From Sipunculus nudus (lineage: Eukaryota; Annelida; Sipuncula; Golfingiida; Sipunculidae): a stretch of DNA of 64,000 bases. The stretch is taken from positions 20,436,058 through 20,500,057 of the forward strand of contig CM049310.1 of the NCBI GenBank assembly GCA_026874595.1. Reading direction: 5' to 3'. The notes under the pieces were generated by a model that was not told the DNA's origin, ran no database searches, and worked only from the letters and a program-made list of their open reading frames with translations. The position numbers and the translations under genes are program-made. Shown here in pieces: positions 47,367 to 58,900 of this stretch (within the stretch, counting starts at the first letter, position 1; every line of letters starts with the position of its first letter).

Positions 47367-49981
47367 CAAGGGACCTATGGGTCACGACGCTCAGCTGTTA
47401 TATATGATAAAAAAATATTATTTAGAAATGAGGGACATGCTGGTTTTGTGTGGTAATAAATATAAGCTGTATTATGAGTTGTTGTTTAGCTTATGTATGA
47501 TTTTGATAGTACCTTTGGAGACAGGGAAGAGGATTGATTTCATTTATTTTATTAACAAATGGAGTACTATTGTCACACAGATTTTGACTTGGCCATATAA
47601 CTTATAAGCAGAACATATAATATAAGAGTTTAACTATTTATTAAAAAAAATTACAAATATTGTCCCAAATATAATTTTTATAAAAAATAATAAGAATCAT
47701 ATAATTTTTTAAATGATATATAACTGATATGATTATTAAAATAATATTAAAGAATATATTCATGAATGCATTCATGAATACATTTTGAAAGTATTTGCAC
47801 GAGTATTCATATACTTTCATTTTTACCTGAATTCCTATTCTTTATGCAGGAAATTTTATAATGGAGTACATAATCATATTCGTATTTAAATACAATTACA
47901 AAGTATTCGCACCATGTCTGGTATTTATTCAGTTTCACCAACCAATGATGTTGAGAATCCAGAATATACAATATTCACACATTTAAATAATGATCATAAG
48001 TACCTGGTTTTATGGCTTTTATTTATATTAAAAAATAACTGTAAAAAATTCATTTTGGACTAATTTCACATCAATGTACACACTAGACACAGTAGGAATC
48101 TAGATTAATATATCAACTGCATCTTTGTCTATCATTAATTTCCCTCATGTGATCCCTAATGATTAGTAATGAATAATATGATTTACTTCTTTATCATAAA
48201 AATTGAACTGAAAAATGCCATAGGTGACTGCATGGTGTTATTTGGAATATGTGACATTCTACCCATCGATACAAGATTCTTATTTCATCAGTAACTGCAA
48301 GTTAATTTCCTGTTATTATAAACTAACAAATTCCTTTTCTATTTTTCTTTAATTTGTTATTAAAAACCAATAAAAATTTATTAATTTATTGTTTATTGTT
48401 ATGTTGTTGGTTAAAACTACAAGATGAGTTGGGTTGGACACCTGGATCAACTGTGGCTGGCCATAAGCTGCCTGGATTCCTGTATGCCTCGCCTCAAGCG
48501 TGCATAATTTGATGAAAGGTCAACAAGGTCAACATACAGGTGACTCAAGAGGGGCTGGAGAGAGCCAAAGTCTGACAGGGTCTCATAAAAAACATTAATA
48601 AAAGCTACAATTTTTGGCCAATTTCTTTCAGCTTTCTAAACTAAAAAGCTGAAATCCTAATGTGTGCATGATATGAAAATTATATCAACAGTGCTCACAG
48701 GACACAAACGTGCCATGGTCACAGATGGGCAAAATTTAAGGTACTAATTTTATATTTATACTAATAACTTATAGAATTTGAAAAATTCAGAACTAATTTT
48801 GGGTATTCAATTGAATCTTGATTAAATAATGTTACATCCCTGACAAAAAAATCTCTAGCTTCAGCAATGCCCTTGTTAAGGGAGTAAATATATTTCTTGA
48901 TTTTTTACAAAGTGCATTATATTTGGGCCCATAACAATTACGCAATACTGACATCATTCTGGCATGTGCATAGAGAATGAAAAATATGTATATTATTTAT
49001 GATTAAAGTCAGATCAGTGGTTTTGATATTAGGCAGTCTTGAAGTGTAACAATGGGTTTTTAATGGAAAAATGAAGTTTTTCATTAATATCTCGAAGGTA
49101 TTAAGTCCTAGTGACCAAATTCTTGGCATGGTAGGGGATTTTGGAGACATCTAACTGTATGCCGAATTTAAGGAACTAAGAGCTGAAGATGGGGAGCTGA
49201 GCTCTTGCAAACTGCATAACACTAGCTTGATGTAAACAATATGTTACATGGTGCTTGAAAACTTATTAAAATCTACAGTTTTTGATCAACTGGTTTCAAA
49301 TTTTTGGTGTTAACAGTTGAAATGCTAACAAAAACATGCTGTGAAAATTAAATCATCAGTACTTACAGGAAAAAAACGTGCCATGGTCAAAGTTGGGCAA
49401 AATTTAAGGTACCAATTTTTTATTTTTATTAATATTTTAGAAAATTTAAAAGATTTTCATATAACTTTGGGTATACAATTTAGTTTTGATTAATTAAAGT
49501 TATATTACTGGAAAAAAGGTCGACAGCTTTAACATTTTTTGTGTTAAGTGATCAAATATCTTTCCTGATTTTTTACAAAATGCATTATGTTTGGGCCCAT
49601 AACTTTTTTAAATTAAATAATACAGACATAATTTCTGGCATGTACATAGGAACTATATAGAGGAATATTTATGGTAAATATGAGGAAAAACAGATGAGTG
49701 GTTTTGATATTAGGCAGTCCTGAAGTGTGAAAATAGGTTTTTAATAAAAAATTGAGGTTTTTCCTTAATTTCTGAAAGGAACGAAGTTGCAAAGACCCAG
49801 TTTTCGGCTTGGTAGGAGATCTTGGGGACATCTAACATTATGCCGAATTTTGGATTCCTAGGTCTTACGGTTTCAAAACGTGCCACATCTACGGACGGAC
49901 GGACGGACGGACGGACAGACGGACGGACGACGGACAATGGACCACGACTATAGCTCAGATGACTTATAGTCAGCTGAGCTA
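47367..49981 (+). mobile_element. TCAGCTGA-ended interspersed element, copy 3 (long)
   Basis: It begins CAAGGGACCTATGGGTCAC then GACGCTCAGCTG and ends with the hairpin TAGCTCAGATGACT/AGTCAGCTGAGCT. The internal module marked by AAACGTGCCATGGTCA and GGGCAAAATTTAAGGTAC occurs twice (about 48600-49190 and 49200-49950), against once in the copy at 21808. Left of it lies AT-rich sequence. It sits within a GGTGGCACCAC array, as copy 1 sits within a GGTGGCGCCACC array. Confidence 0.6.
49891..49934. repeat. (ACGG)n microsatellite
   Basis: About ten ACGG units just before the terminal hairpin of the element; related GACGGACGGCCGGACG occurs at the same place in copy 1. Confidence 0.85.
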
Positions 49982-50090
49982 AAAATAACAAAATCTGAAA
50001 GAGTATTTCAGGTGACTGATTTTTTGCATCAAATTTTGTGATGCTAGTGCCAACACATAAGCTCACAGGTTCGCTCACAACTAGCCCTAT
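49982..50090 (+). repeat. Old array with GGTGGCACCAC core, right part
   Basis: TTTTGCATCAAATTTTGTGA followed by TGCTAGTGCC matches the units left of 47367. Confidence 0.45.
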
Positions 50091-50392
50091 TCATAAAAGG
50101 AACAACAAATTTTATTAATATTACATAAATCTAACAACTTTTCAGACTTGATCAATGATTGTACACAAGCCATGTTGGAACAAGTCTTTTTCATACAGAT
50201 ACCAATCTATTGTACATGTACCTCTCTGACTCTCTAATAAAACAATTACCATTTAAGAAAAATCTAGTAAATGTGGACAGTTCAATAAAGACAGGCTTAT
50301 CAGTTAGCAACACATTTTTGTACAGGCAAAAGGAGAAATATTTGAAATGCACATGACATGGGGACTAAGGAACTTGTTTGGAACAACTGTAT

Positions 50393-51688
50393 CTAGAATA
50401 CAGGTAGTTGACAAGCGACTACGTGTATCCGCCAAAATCATAGTAGGATGGGTGAAGTGAGGCATGGATTGAGTGGCAAAGGGAAATAGAGTTAGATGTG
50501 TTACATATAAGCATGGATGTCTGCCATGCAAACATGATTGTAGGTGGCGCTACCTGTAATTTGAACGAGAAATTATCCAATATGTATCCACATGCAAAAT
50601 TTCAGGTGGAAAAGTCAAACCACTGCCGAGATACGAGTGATTTTATCCCACAGCAGACAAACAGACTCAGTGCAAAATTGGTTGCAGGCGGCGCCACCAG
50701 TTTCTTGTATGATAAAGAGCTATATGAGATCAAAACACATGTATCACTTCAGGTAGGTACTTCAAACCAGTCCTGAGATATTAGCATGGATATCTACAGC
50801 ATGAACGTGAATGTAGGTGGTGCCACCTGTCATAAAATCAAGAAAGCTATCCAGGAGTATTGCCAAATTTCAGGTAAACAAAACAATCCACTGCTGAGAT
50901 CTGAGTGATTTTAACCCAAAAGCAACAAACTGATGGATGCTGTGCAAAATTGGTTGCAGGTGGCACCACCAGTTTCTTGTATGATAAAGAGCTATGTGAA
51001 ATCTAAACACATGTAAATTTTTAGGAAGATATGTCAAACCAGTCGGGAGATATAAGCATGGATGTCTGCAGCATGAACATAAATGTATGTGGCGCCACCT
51101 GTCATAAAATCAAGAAAGCTATCCAGGATGTATATGCATGCCAAATTTCAGGTGAATAAGTCAAACCACTGCCGAGATATGAGTGATTTTAACCCAAGTC
51201 AAACAAACAGATGGACGCTGTGCCAAAATGGTTGCAGGTGGCGCCACCAGTTTTGTTTATGATAAAGAGCTATGTGAGATCTAAACACATGCAAATTTTC
51301 AAGAAGATATGAGTGATTTTAACCCAAGTCAAATGAACAGATGGACGCTGTACAAAAAAGGCTGCAGGTGGCACCACCATTTTTGTGTATGTTATAAAGC
51401 TATCCAAGGGCTACATTTGCGTAAAAAAATTTTTCCTGATTGGTCAAATGAGTCCGAAGATACGTTGGTTAATATGTCAAAACAGATGCACAGATGGACA
51501 CACTGGAGAGAGGAAAGGTCAAAGGTCATCACCGAATGATTAGGCACCAGTTCACATGTGACCCGATAATTGGTGTAAGTTTCGGAAAAATCGGTCCAGT
51601 AGTCTCAGAGGAGTTCTCTGGAAACGAACGCGGTGGCGGAACCTGGTCAATAACTTAGTATCTGCATAACTTTGTTTGGCGGATACAA
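50393..51688 (-). mobile_element. Helitron-like (pearl/HINE-type) element, copy 1
   Basis: Read on the minus strand, the 3' end is a hairpin GTAGTCGCTTGTCAACTAC followed by CTGTATTCTAG, and the 5' end is TTGTATCCGCCAAAC. Subterminal inverted repeats GTATCCGCC/GGCGGATAC and a core of diverged tandem units with GGTGGCGCCACC lie between. This architecture (3' hairpin, CTAG end, tandem core, subterminal inverted repeats) is that of Helitron-derived pearl elements of bivalves. No Rep/helicase ORF is present. Confidence 0.65.
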
Positions 51689-53492
51689 TAAATTATTCCA
51701 TGTAGCATTCCCCAACAGAAATGATTTCAAATAAAGACATATCTACACCTATTTAAATACATGATACCTGGGCAAGTTCAAAGCCCATGTGAAAGGATCA
51801 CATTTAAGTATGATACCAATTCCTTCTTCTGCAAAGGTTCAGAATAACATGCTGGTCTTTATTTGTTGAAAATCATAAGCTGACAGGCCATTTCATTCAG
51901 TTATGGCAACAAAATATATGTTAACTCCTGAATTCTTAAAACCTTTTTTTTCAGTACCTTAGGTTCTATTGTTTAAGCGATGTTAAGAAGAAAGAGAACA
52001 ATCTGATGAGATATTTTTGGTTATCCATGAAACATGGCTAAATATTATATAATTTATATTTATTCTTCTTTTTGTAAAGTTCTATGAACAATAACACTGG
52101 TCTAACAAAAAGAGCATGATAAGAAAAACAAATATTCAGTCCCTCTAATGCTGTGTTTGGGCATCAGCATAAAATGTTAAAAGATGGGATTCTACCTGTG
52201 CTTGTCAGTAATATTCTTAAGCATTTAGTCCAACTATCAATAACTTTGATTCAGACCTATGTCAAATCAGCTAGTAGCCACCCAAAACGTTAAATCATTA
52301 CAAAAAATGACAAGAAAGGGTTAGAATTCAACATTTATCAAACACAAAAACAACAGTCTGAAATATTTCCAGACATTTATCTATCATTATTGCCATCAAT
52401 TATTGCAAGATTCAAACACAGAGAGTGATCTATGCTTGTCATTCAAAGACTAGATGCAATTCTGGGATTACTAGATGTGAATAACTGATTAAAGATTGAA
52501 TGACTCCTATGAGACTTTTGACTTGGCTTCTCGTTCTAAGGAATTATATTCTTTTATTCCAAATGTATATGAACTCTTTAAAATGAATGTTAGCAATAGA
52601 AATGTTCCTAATTCCTGGGATCACCTGTACATGTTTCATCTTCTAAGTAAATGTCAGTCTCGTTATATTTATCCATTATAGGACATATATGAATCATTGA
52701 TGGAGCTTAAGCGCCCCATGTCACTGGGCAATTCCCAGTGGGATACACCCGGGCCTTGTCATACATGAACTGTGGCAGCGTTTATAAAGTAAAACTATGT
52801 AACCTGTGAATGTATAATTAATTTCATCATGGGACACACCTGGTTGCCATCCAATACCAGGGAAATAAAACCTGCTTCTAACAGCATCCTCCAAAGAAAA
52901 TACTTCTTTGAAGTTCTAAATGAAAGCTAGTAAATTATCCTTTATTGTTAAGCTATCATTATACATCTAGCTGAATGACATGTCATATTCATAACTTGTA
53001 TAAACATGTCGATTTACCCCATTTACTGGACGAAACACCTGTGGCTTCAAGCTAACAATTGGCCCATCTCAAACATCTAAAAAATATAAGTTTTAATGAT
53101 GTGTCCATGGACGTTATTTGCTTTTAGTCTTTTTTGCAAACATTTTCACTGAAGACCTTTCACTAGACTATTCTTGTGAAATTGCATTCTTTTGTCTTGT
53201 TTCAAACTACATCAGCTGTGATCATTTTCAACAGAGCACCAAAAAAGTTAATTCAGAAGATAGACAACCTGCAAAGATTTCCAATAATTTTTAGTATTTT
53301 TTATTATTCTAATTTGTTAACAACTTGCTAACAAATGAAAGTGATGATAATGGGGGAAATTATGGGAAGTCTTAGGATTCTTATTTCAAAATATTATTTA
53401 CATATCAGGTTTGTTGTTGGTCTCTGCACATACTTTGGGATAAATTATGATGGTACTTATACCGGACTATATATTTCAAAAACAAATAATAA
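51689..53492. other. Non-coding stretch between the two Helitron-like elements
   Basis: AT-rich. No repeat or exon is supported. A short frame at 52496-52681 on the plus strand has no recognised similarity. Confidence 0.4.
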
Positions 53493-55928
53493 CTAGAATA
53501 CGGGTAGTCGACAAGCGACTACTTGTATCCGCCTAAATCAGAGTGGAACGGGTGAAGTGTTGCATATTAGCATGGATATTTTATCCCATGGCAGACAAAC
53601 AGATGGGAGCTGTGCAAACATGGCTGCAGGTGGCGCCACCAGTTTTGCGTATGATAAAGAGCTATGTGAGATTTATACACATGCAAAATTTTGGCCCAAT
53701 CGGTCAAACGGTTCCCTAGATATGAGCTTGGATGTCTGCAGCGTAAACTTGATTGTAGGTGGCGCCACCTGTCATAAAATCAGAAAAGCTATCCAGGATG
53801 TATAAGCATGCCGAATTTCAGGTGAATTAATCAAACCACTGCAGAGATATGAGTGATTTTAACCCAAGGCAGACGAACAGATGGACACTGTGCAAACATG
53901 GTTGCAGGTAGCGCCACCATTTTTGGTGTATGTTATAAAGCTCTCCAAGGGCTACATTTGTGCAAAAGAATTTTCCTGATCGGTCAAACGGTTCCTGAGA
54001 TATGAGCTTGGATGTCTGCAGCGTAAACGTGAATGTAGGTGGCGCCACCTGTCATAAAATCAGAAAAGCTATCCAGGATGTATACGCATGCTAAATTTCA
54101 GGTGAATTAGTCAAGTCACTGCAGAGATATGAGTGATTTTAACCCAAGGCAGACAAACAGATGGACACTGTGCAAACATGGTTGCAGGTAGCGCCACCAT
54201 TTTTGGTGTATGTTATAAAGCTCTCCAAGGGCTACATTTGTGCAAAAGAATTTTCCTGATCGGTCAAACGGTTCCCGAGATATGACTTTTGATGTCTGCA
54301 GCGTAAACGTGAATGTAGGTGGCGCCACCTGTCATAAAATCAGAAAAGCTATCCAGGATGTATACGCATGCCCAATTTCAGGTGAATTAGTCAAGTCACT
54401 GCAGAGATATGAGTGATTTTAACCCAAGGCAGACGAACAGATGGACACTGTGCAAACATGGTTGCAGGTAGCGCCACCATTTTTGGTGTATGTTATAAAG
54501 CTCTCCAAGGGCTACATTTGTGCAAAAGAATTTTCCTGATCGGTCAAACGGTTCCTGAGATATGAGCTTGGATGTCTGCAGCGTAAACGTGAATGTAGGT
54601 GGCGCCACCTGTCATAAAATCAGAAAAGCTATCCAGGATGTATACGCATGCTAAATTTCAGGTGAATTAGTCAAGTCATTGCAGAGATATGAGTGATTTT
54701 AACCCAAGGCAGACAAACAGATGGACACTGTGCAAACATGGTTGCAGGTAGCGCCACCATTTTTGGTGTATGTTATAAAGCTCTCCAAGGGCTACATTTG
54801 TGCAAAAGAATTTTCCTGATCGGTCAAACGGTTCCCGAGATATGACTTTTGATGTCTGCAGCGTAAACGTGAATGTAGGTGGCGCCACCTGTCATAAAAT
54901 CAGAAAAGCTATCCAGGATGTATACGCATGCCCAATTTCAGGTGAATTAGTCAAGTCACTGCAGAGATATGAGTGATTTTAACCCAAGGCAGACGAACAG
55001 ATGGACACTGTGCAAACATGGTTGCAGGTGGCGCCACCATTTTTGGTGTATGTTATAAAGCTCTCCAAGGGCTACATTTGTGCAAAAGAATTTTCCTGAT
55101 CGGTCAAAGGGTTCCCGAGATATGAGCTTGGATGTCTGCAGCGTAAACGTGAATGTAGGTGGCGCCACCTGTCATAAAATCAGAAAAGCTATCCAGGATG
55201 TTTACGCATGCCCAATTTCAGGTGAATTAGTCAAGTCACTGCAGAGATATGAGTGATTTTAACCCAAGGCAGACGAACAGATGGACACTGTGCAAACATG
55301 GTTGCAGGTGGCGCCACCATTTTTGGTGTATGTTATAAAGCTCTCCGAGGGCTACATTTGTGCAAAAGAATTTTCCTGATCGGTCAAAGGGTTCCCGAGA
55401 TATGAGCTTGGATGTCTGCAGCGTAAACGTGAATGTAGGTGGCGCCACCTGTCATAAAATCAGAAAAGCTATCCAGGATGTTTACGCATGCCCAATTTCA
55501 GGTGAATTAGTCAAGTCACTGCAGAGATATGAGTGATTTTAACCCAAGGCAGACGAACAGATGGACACTGTGCAAACATGGTTGCAGGTGGCGCCACCAT
55601 TTTTGGTGTATGTTATAAAGCTCTCCGAGGGCTACATTTGTGCAAAAAAATTTTCCTGATCGGTCAAACGGTTCCCGAGATATGTGGGTTTATGTGTGGA
55701 AACAGACGCACAAACGGACGCAGATCGCAAAGGAAAGGTCAGAGGTCAAAACAAAATCGGGGCGCAGCAGTTCACATGTGACCCGAACATAATCCCGGGT
55801 TTCGGAAAATTCCGCCCAGCGGTTACGGAGGAGTTCTCCGGACACCTACGCGGCGGCGGCGGCGGCGGCGGCCAGCTGAAAACATAGTATCCGCAAAACT
55901 CTGTTTTGGCGGATACAACTATGATATC
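53493..55928 (-). mobile_element. Helitron-like (pearl/HINE-type) element, copy 2
   Basis: Read on the minus strand, the 3' end has a perfect 7-bp-stem hairpin, GTAGTCG-CTTGT-CGACTAC, then CCGTATTCTAG followed by T in the host. The 5' end reads TCATAGTTGTATCCGCC preceded by A. TC...CTAG between A and T is the canonical Helitron arrangement. GTATCCGCC and GGCGGATAC recur near both ends. A (CGG)n tract (55850-55872) lies beside the array. It is non-autonomous. Confidence 0.72.
53560..55690 (+). repeat. 280-bp satellite array with higher-order structure
   Basis: The marker GTTGCAGGT(A/G)GCGCCACC lies at 53901, 54181, 54461, 54741, 55021, 55301 and 55581, exactly 280 bp apart, with an older unit before. 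Each 280-bp unit contains two related halves of about 140 bp, each with a GCGCCACC core and GAGATATGAG. Variants alternate A-B-A-B (CCTGAGATATGAGC versus CCCGAGATATGACTTT) in the first four units, a 560-bp higher-order repeat. A third variant (AAGGGTTCCCGAG) follows. Repeated 70-codon minus-strand frames are by-products of the period. Confidence 0.95.
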
Positions 55929-58900
55929 CACATCTATAGAATATAGAAAATATTTTACAACTTGTACCTGGAAATTAAGAAAAGTGTTGGTGTAAATTTT
56001 CCTTTTATGGCTTCACTTATGGCCTGTAGTTATCAGACACAAGCTCGTTTCATCATGTGTAAACAGAAATATAAACAAGCATTTAATATATGGCTTTCAA
56101 AGCTAATTTAGCTCAACCAATCATCTTTCAATTTTAATTATTTCATAAGGGATATTAGTTGGTGTGTCACAAAAAAATTGAAACAGACTAATTAATTATA
56201 AAGGTTTTATAGGATATATTTTATCTTGATGGTGTCAGAGAGACTAAGAACACAAAAAAGCTGGTTACAGACACCAACACTTATCACTCCCTTAATCAAC
56301 AATTTAGTCCAGCCAGCCATTAGTATGATGTGTGTGACAGCTTCTGTGAGCTTTCCTCATGCCAGATCGAGAGGTTGGCAGGGGCCTGTTTCATTAACAA
56401 ATGCATACTTGCTGTAGGCCAGAATGCAAATAGATCATCCCCCTCAAGCCTAACAGAGCAAAGTCCATCTGATATATGTGGTGTGAAAAAATGTCTGCCG
56501 GCTCACTGGAGTTGAATTAGAAATGTACCTGGTTTCAATCCACAGGGTGTCTTTGTTGGAAATACAACAGATGTGAAAGTCTGGAAAACATTACTATTTT
56601 TTATGTTCTTTTTACTTGTAAAGTGATAAAGTAAAATTTATTTTAAAGTGCTTGTCTAAATAAAATAACATGATGACACTTTTAATGAATTTATCCACAC
56701 ATTTTGGAGTTATGATTTTCTTAAAGGCTTTTGTTTTACTAAAAATTTTTCAATAAAAGAGTGATTCGGAGGAACAAACTAAAATTGCACAGACTTGAAA
56801 AAAAACTCTTCAGTTTGAATTTTATATTTGAAACTATATCCTTTCTGACTGTATGAATGTGTCTTCCAAACTTTGTATTTACATACAACTTTTTTTAAAA
56901 GCTATATACAATATCAGCTTCAAATCTGCTTCTAATTATTTTTTTATGTTTTACCAATGTCACCTCTTAAATTTTGAGGAAAAAAAAAACAACAAATGTT
57001 TAGTCAAATGTTGACTAAATATCCTTAAAAATATTCTATTAGTTATTTCATAAAATATTGGGTAACAGAATGTGGAGATCAACTGAGAACTTATTTTAAA
57101 TCATACATATGAAGAGTAAATCTGAAACGACATTACAGAGTGTCTGATCTGATCATAAATAATTAAACAAGGTGTTTTTATTAAAGTACATCAACATGGA
57201 CAAATGTATCATGGACAAAAAATGTCATACAATCAGTGACAATGCAAAAGTTTCTTCTGAAAGTTCTTTTGAAGTGCCTGTTATTTAAATAGAGTGATTT
57301 AAGTTTTTTTATATGTCATACAGAGACCTGATGTGACACCGAAACTGACGCAACTTTCTTAGATTCTAAAGAAAATCTGGCTGTAGCAATCCTGTCAATA
57401 TGCTCCGAGCAGGCCTGATTACCATGAGACTAGGTCAGTCACAAATGCCAACCAGATTACCAGCTTTCAACAATTGTGAACAGACAAACAAGTAGAGGCA
57501 CGGAGGAGTTGATCATCTTGTGCACAAGAAGACCAGAAGCAAACAAGACTAGTCCCACAGAGGCAACCCCTGTCAAACACTGGATGATTTATGAGCCAAG
57601 GAAGACACATTTAGCCCCTAGGACCAGGCCACACAAATAAAGTCCCATGTAAAGATGCCAATGCTTGGGTGATGGCCCATTAGCTGTCTTGTGAGCCTAT
57701 CACCACTGTATTACCATCACAATGAAATTCAAGGAATAAAAGCCCAGGCAGCTTTCTTATTGTATAGTGGTAATAATGAACCGTGCTTGCAGTTTCACCT
57801 GCACCTGGTCTGGCTGTATGATAAAGGTGGCCATTTTCTTGGAGGGGAGATGAGATGCGTATAGGGCGTTGTGATTACGAGGCATTGCGTGGCAAGGCAC
57901 AGACACAAAATTGTGACCAAGCGTGTGGCACTAATCACATTACTCTTACTTCACCAAAAGCCTCAAGTGTTGCCCATTGTACTTCCATCTGTTTGCTGTC
58001 TTAATATCCTTCCTACTAACCAGACAATTATCTGAAACTGTCATTTTACATTAGCAATAGGACTTTCAGCTGATAATTATAACTGACAATGACCCTTCCA
58101 TTTTTCTAATACCCTTGTTCTAAGGCTAGACTTGGGTCATTTCTTACAAAAACGGTTCAAATCACAAGACCATTGATGACTATACATTACAATGGTCTGT
58201 CATAACAAAACGACACACTAACTTATGTTGGTTGTGAACGTAAAAAATATAATACAAATTCATAAATGTACAACTCCCGTTCACATAAATCTTTACTTCA
58301 TAAGTTTAAATTAATTCTCTCACCAACAAGAATCTTATATCAGAAAGTCTCATGCATTACAATAGTGATGACAATTGGTAAAAAGAAAAGTTTAAGACAT
58401 CAAATGTTTAAGATATCAAAGCATTTACAGGAACTAATATTTTATTTGGAATGAATGATTTTCATTAAACATGTTTGTGTATGAACTAATAATTTACATC
58501 ATGCATAAACATTTTTTTTCACGACAATTTATTTTTTGCCTGTCCTCTGAGACCCATCACTCATTAAATAATGGATTCGGAATTCACAATATTTTAGCTG
58601 TAGTTATGGCAAAAACAAGAAATCTTTGTATCCTGAATGTTGCCATAATGCTGACTGTATGATAAAAGAACTGAACTAACAAAATAAATGAAACAAAACA
58701 TTTAAGAAGACGTTAATTTTCATTTTTCTTATTCTACCAATCCCACTGTTGATCTCACTCTGATGTACAAGGCTATGTACTTCTCCACACAGCACACTGG
58801 GCAACAAGTGATCTCACTGCACAGCAGTGCAAGGGATAAAACGCAGACCTAGCATGGCAGCTTTTTTAATCAAATTTTACAGTTATTAAAACAAGCCATC

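Noticed and set aside
48421-48470. Third PBX helix-3-like exon (GGACACCTGGATC on the plus strand resembles the start of the exon in reverse)
   Set aside because: Only GTGTCCAAC matches; the following codons do not encode WFGNKRIR and it lies inside a repeat element.
49710-50078. Minus-strand frames with SVRPSVRPSV and DVPKISYQAENW
   Set aside because: They come from the (ACGG)n tract and the repeated module of the TCAGCTGA element; the same frames appear in copy 1 with breaks.
53827-55448. Family of six repeated 70-aa proteins on the minus strand (MAPPTFTFTLQTSK...)
   Set aside because: They repeat exactly with the 280-bp satellite period and run through its palindromic core; coding is a by-product of the repeat.
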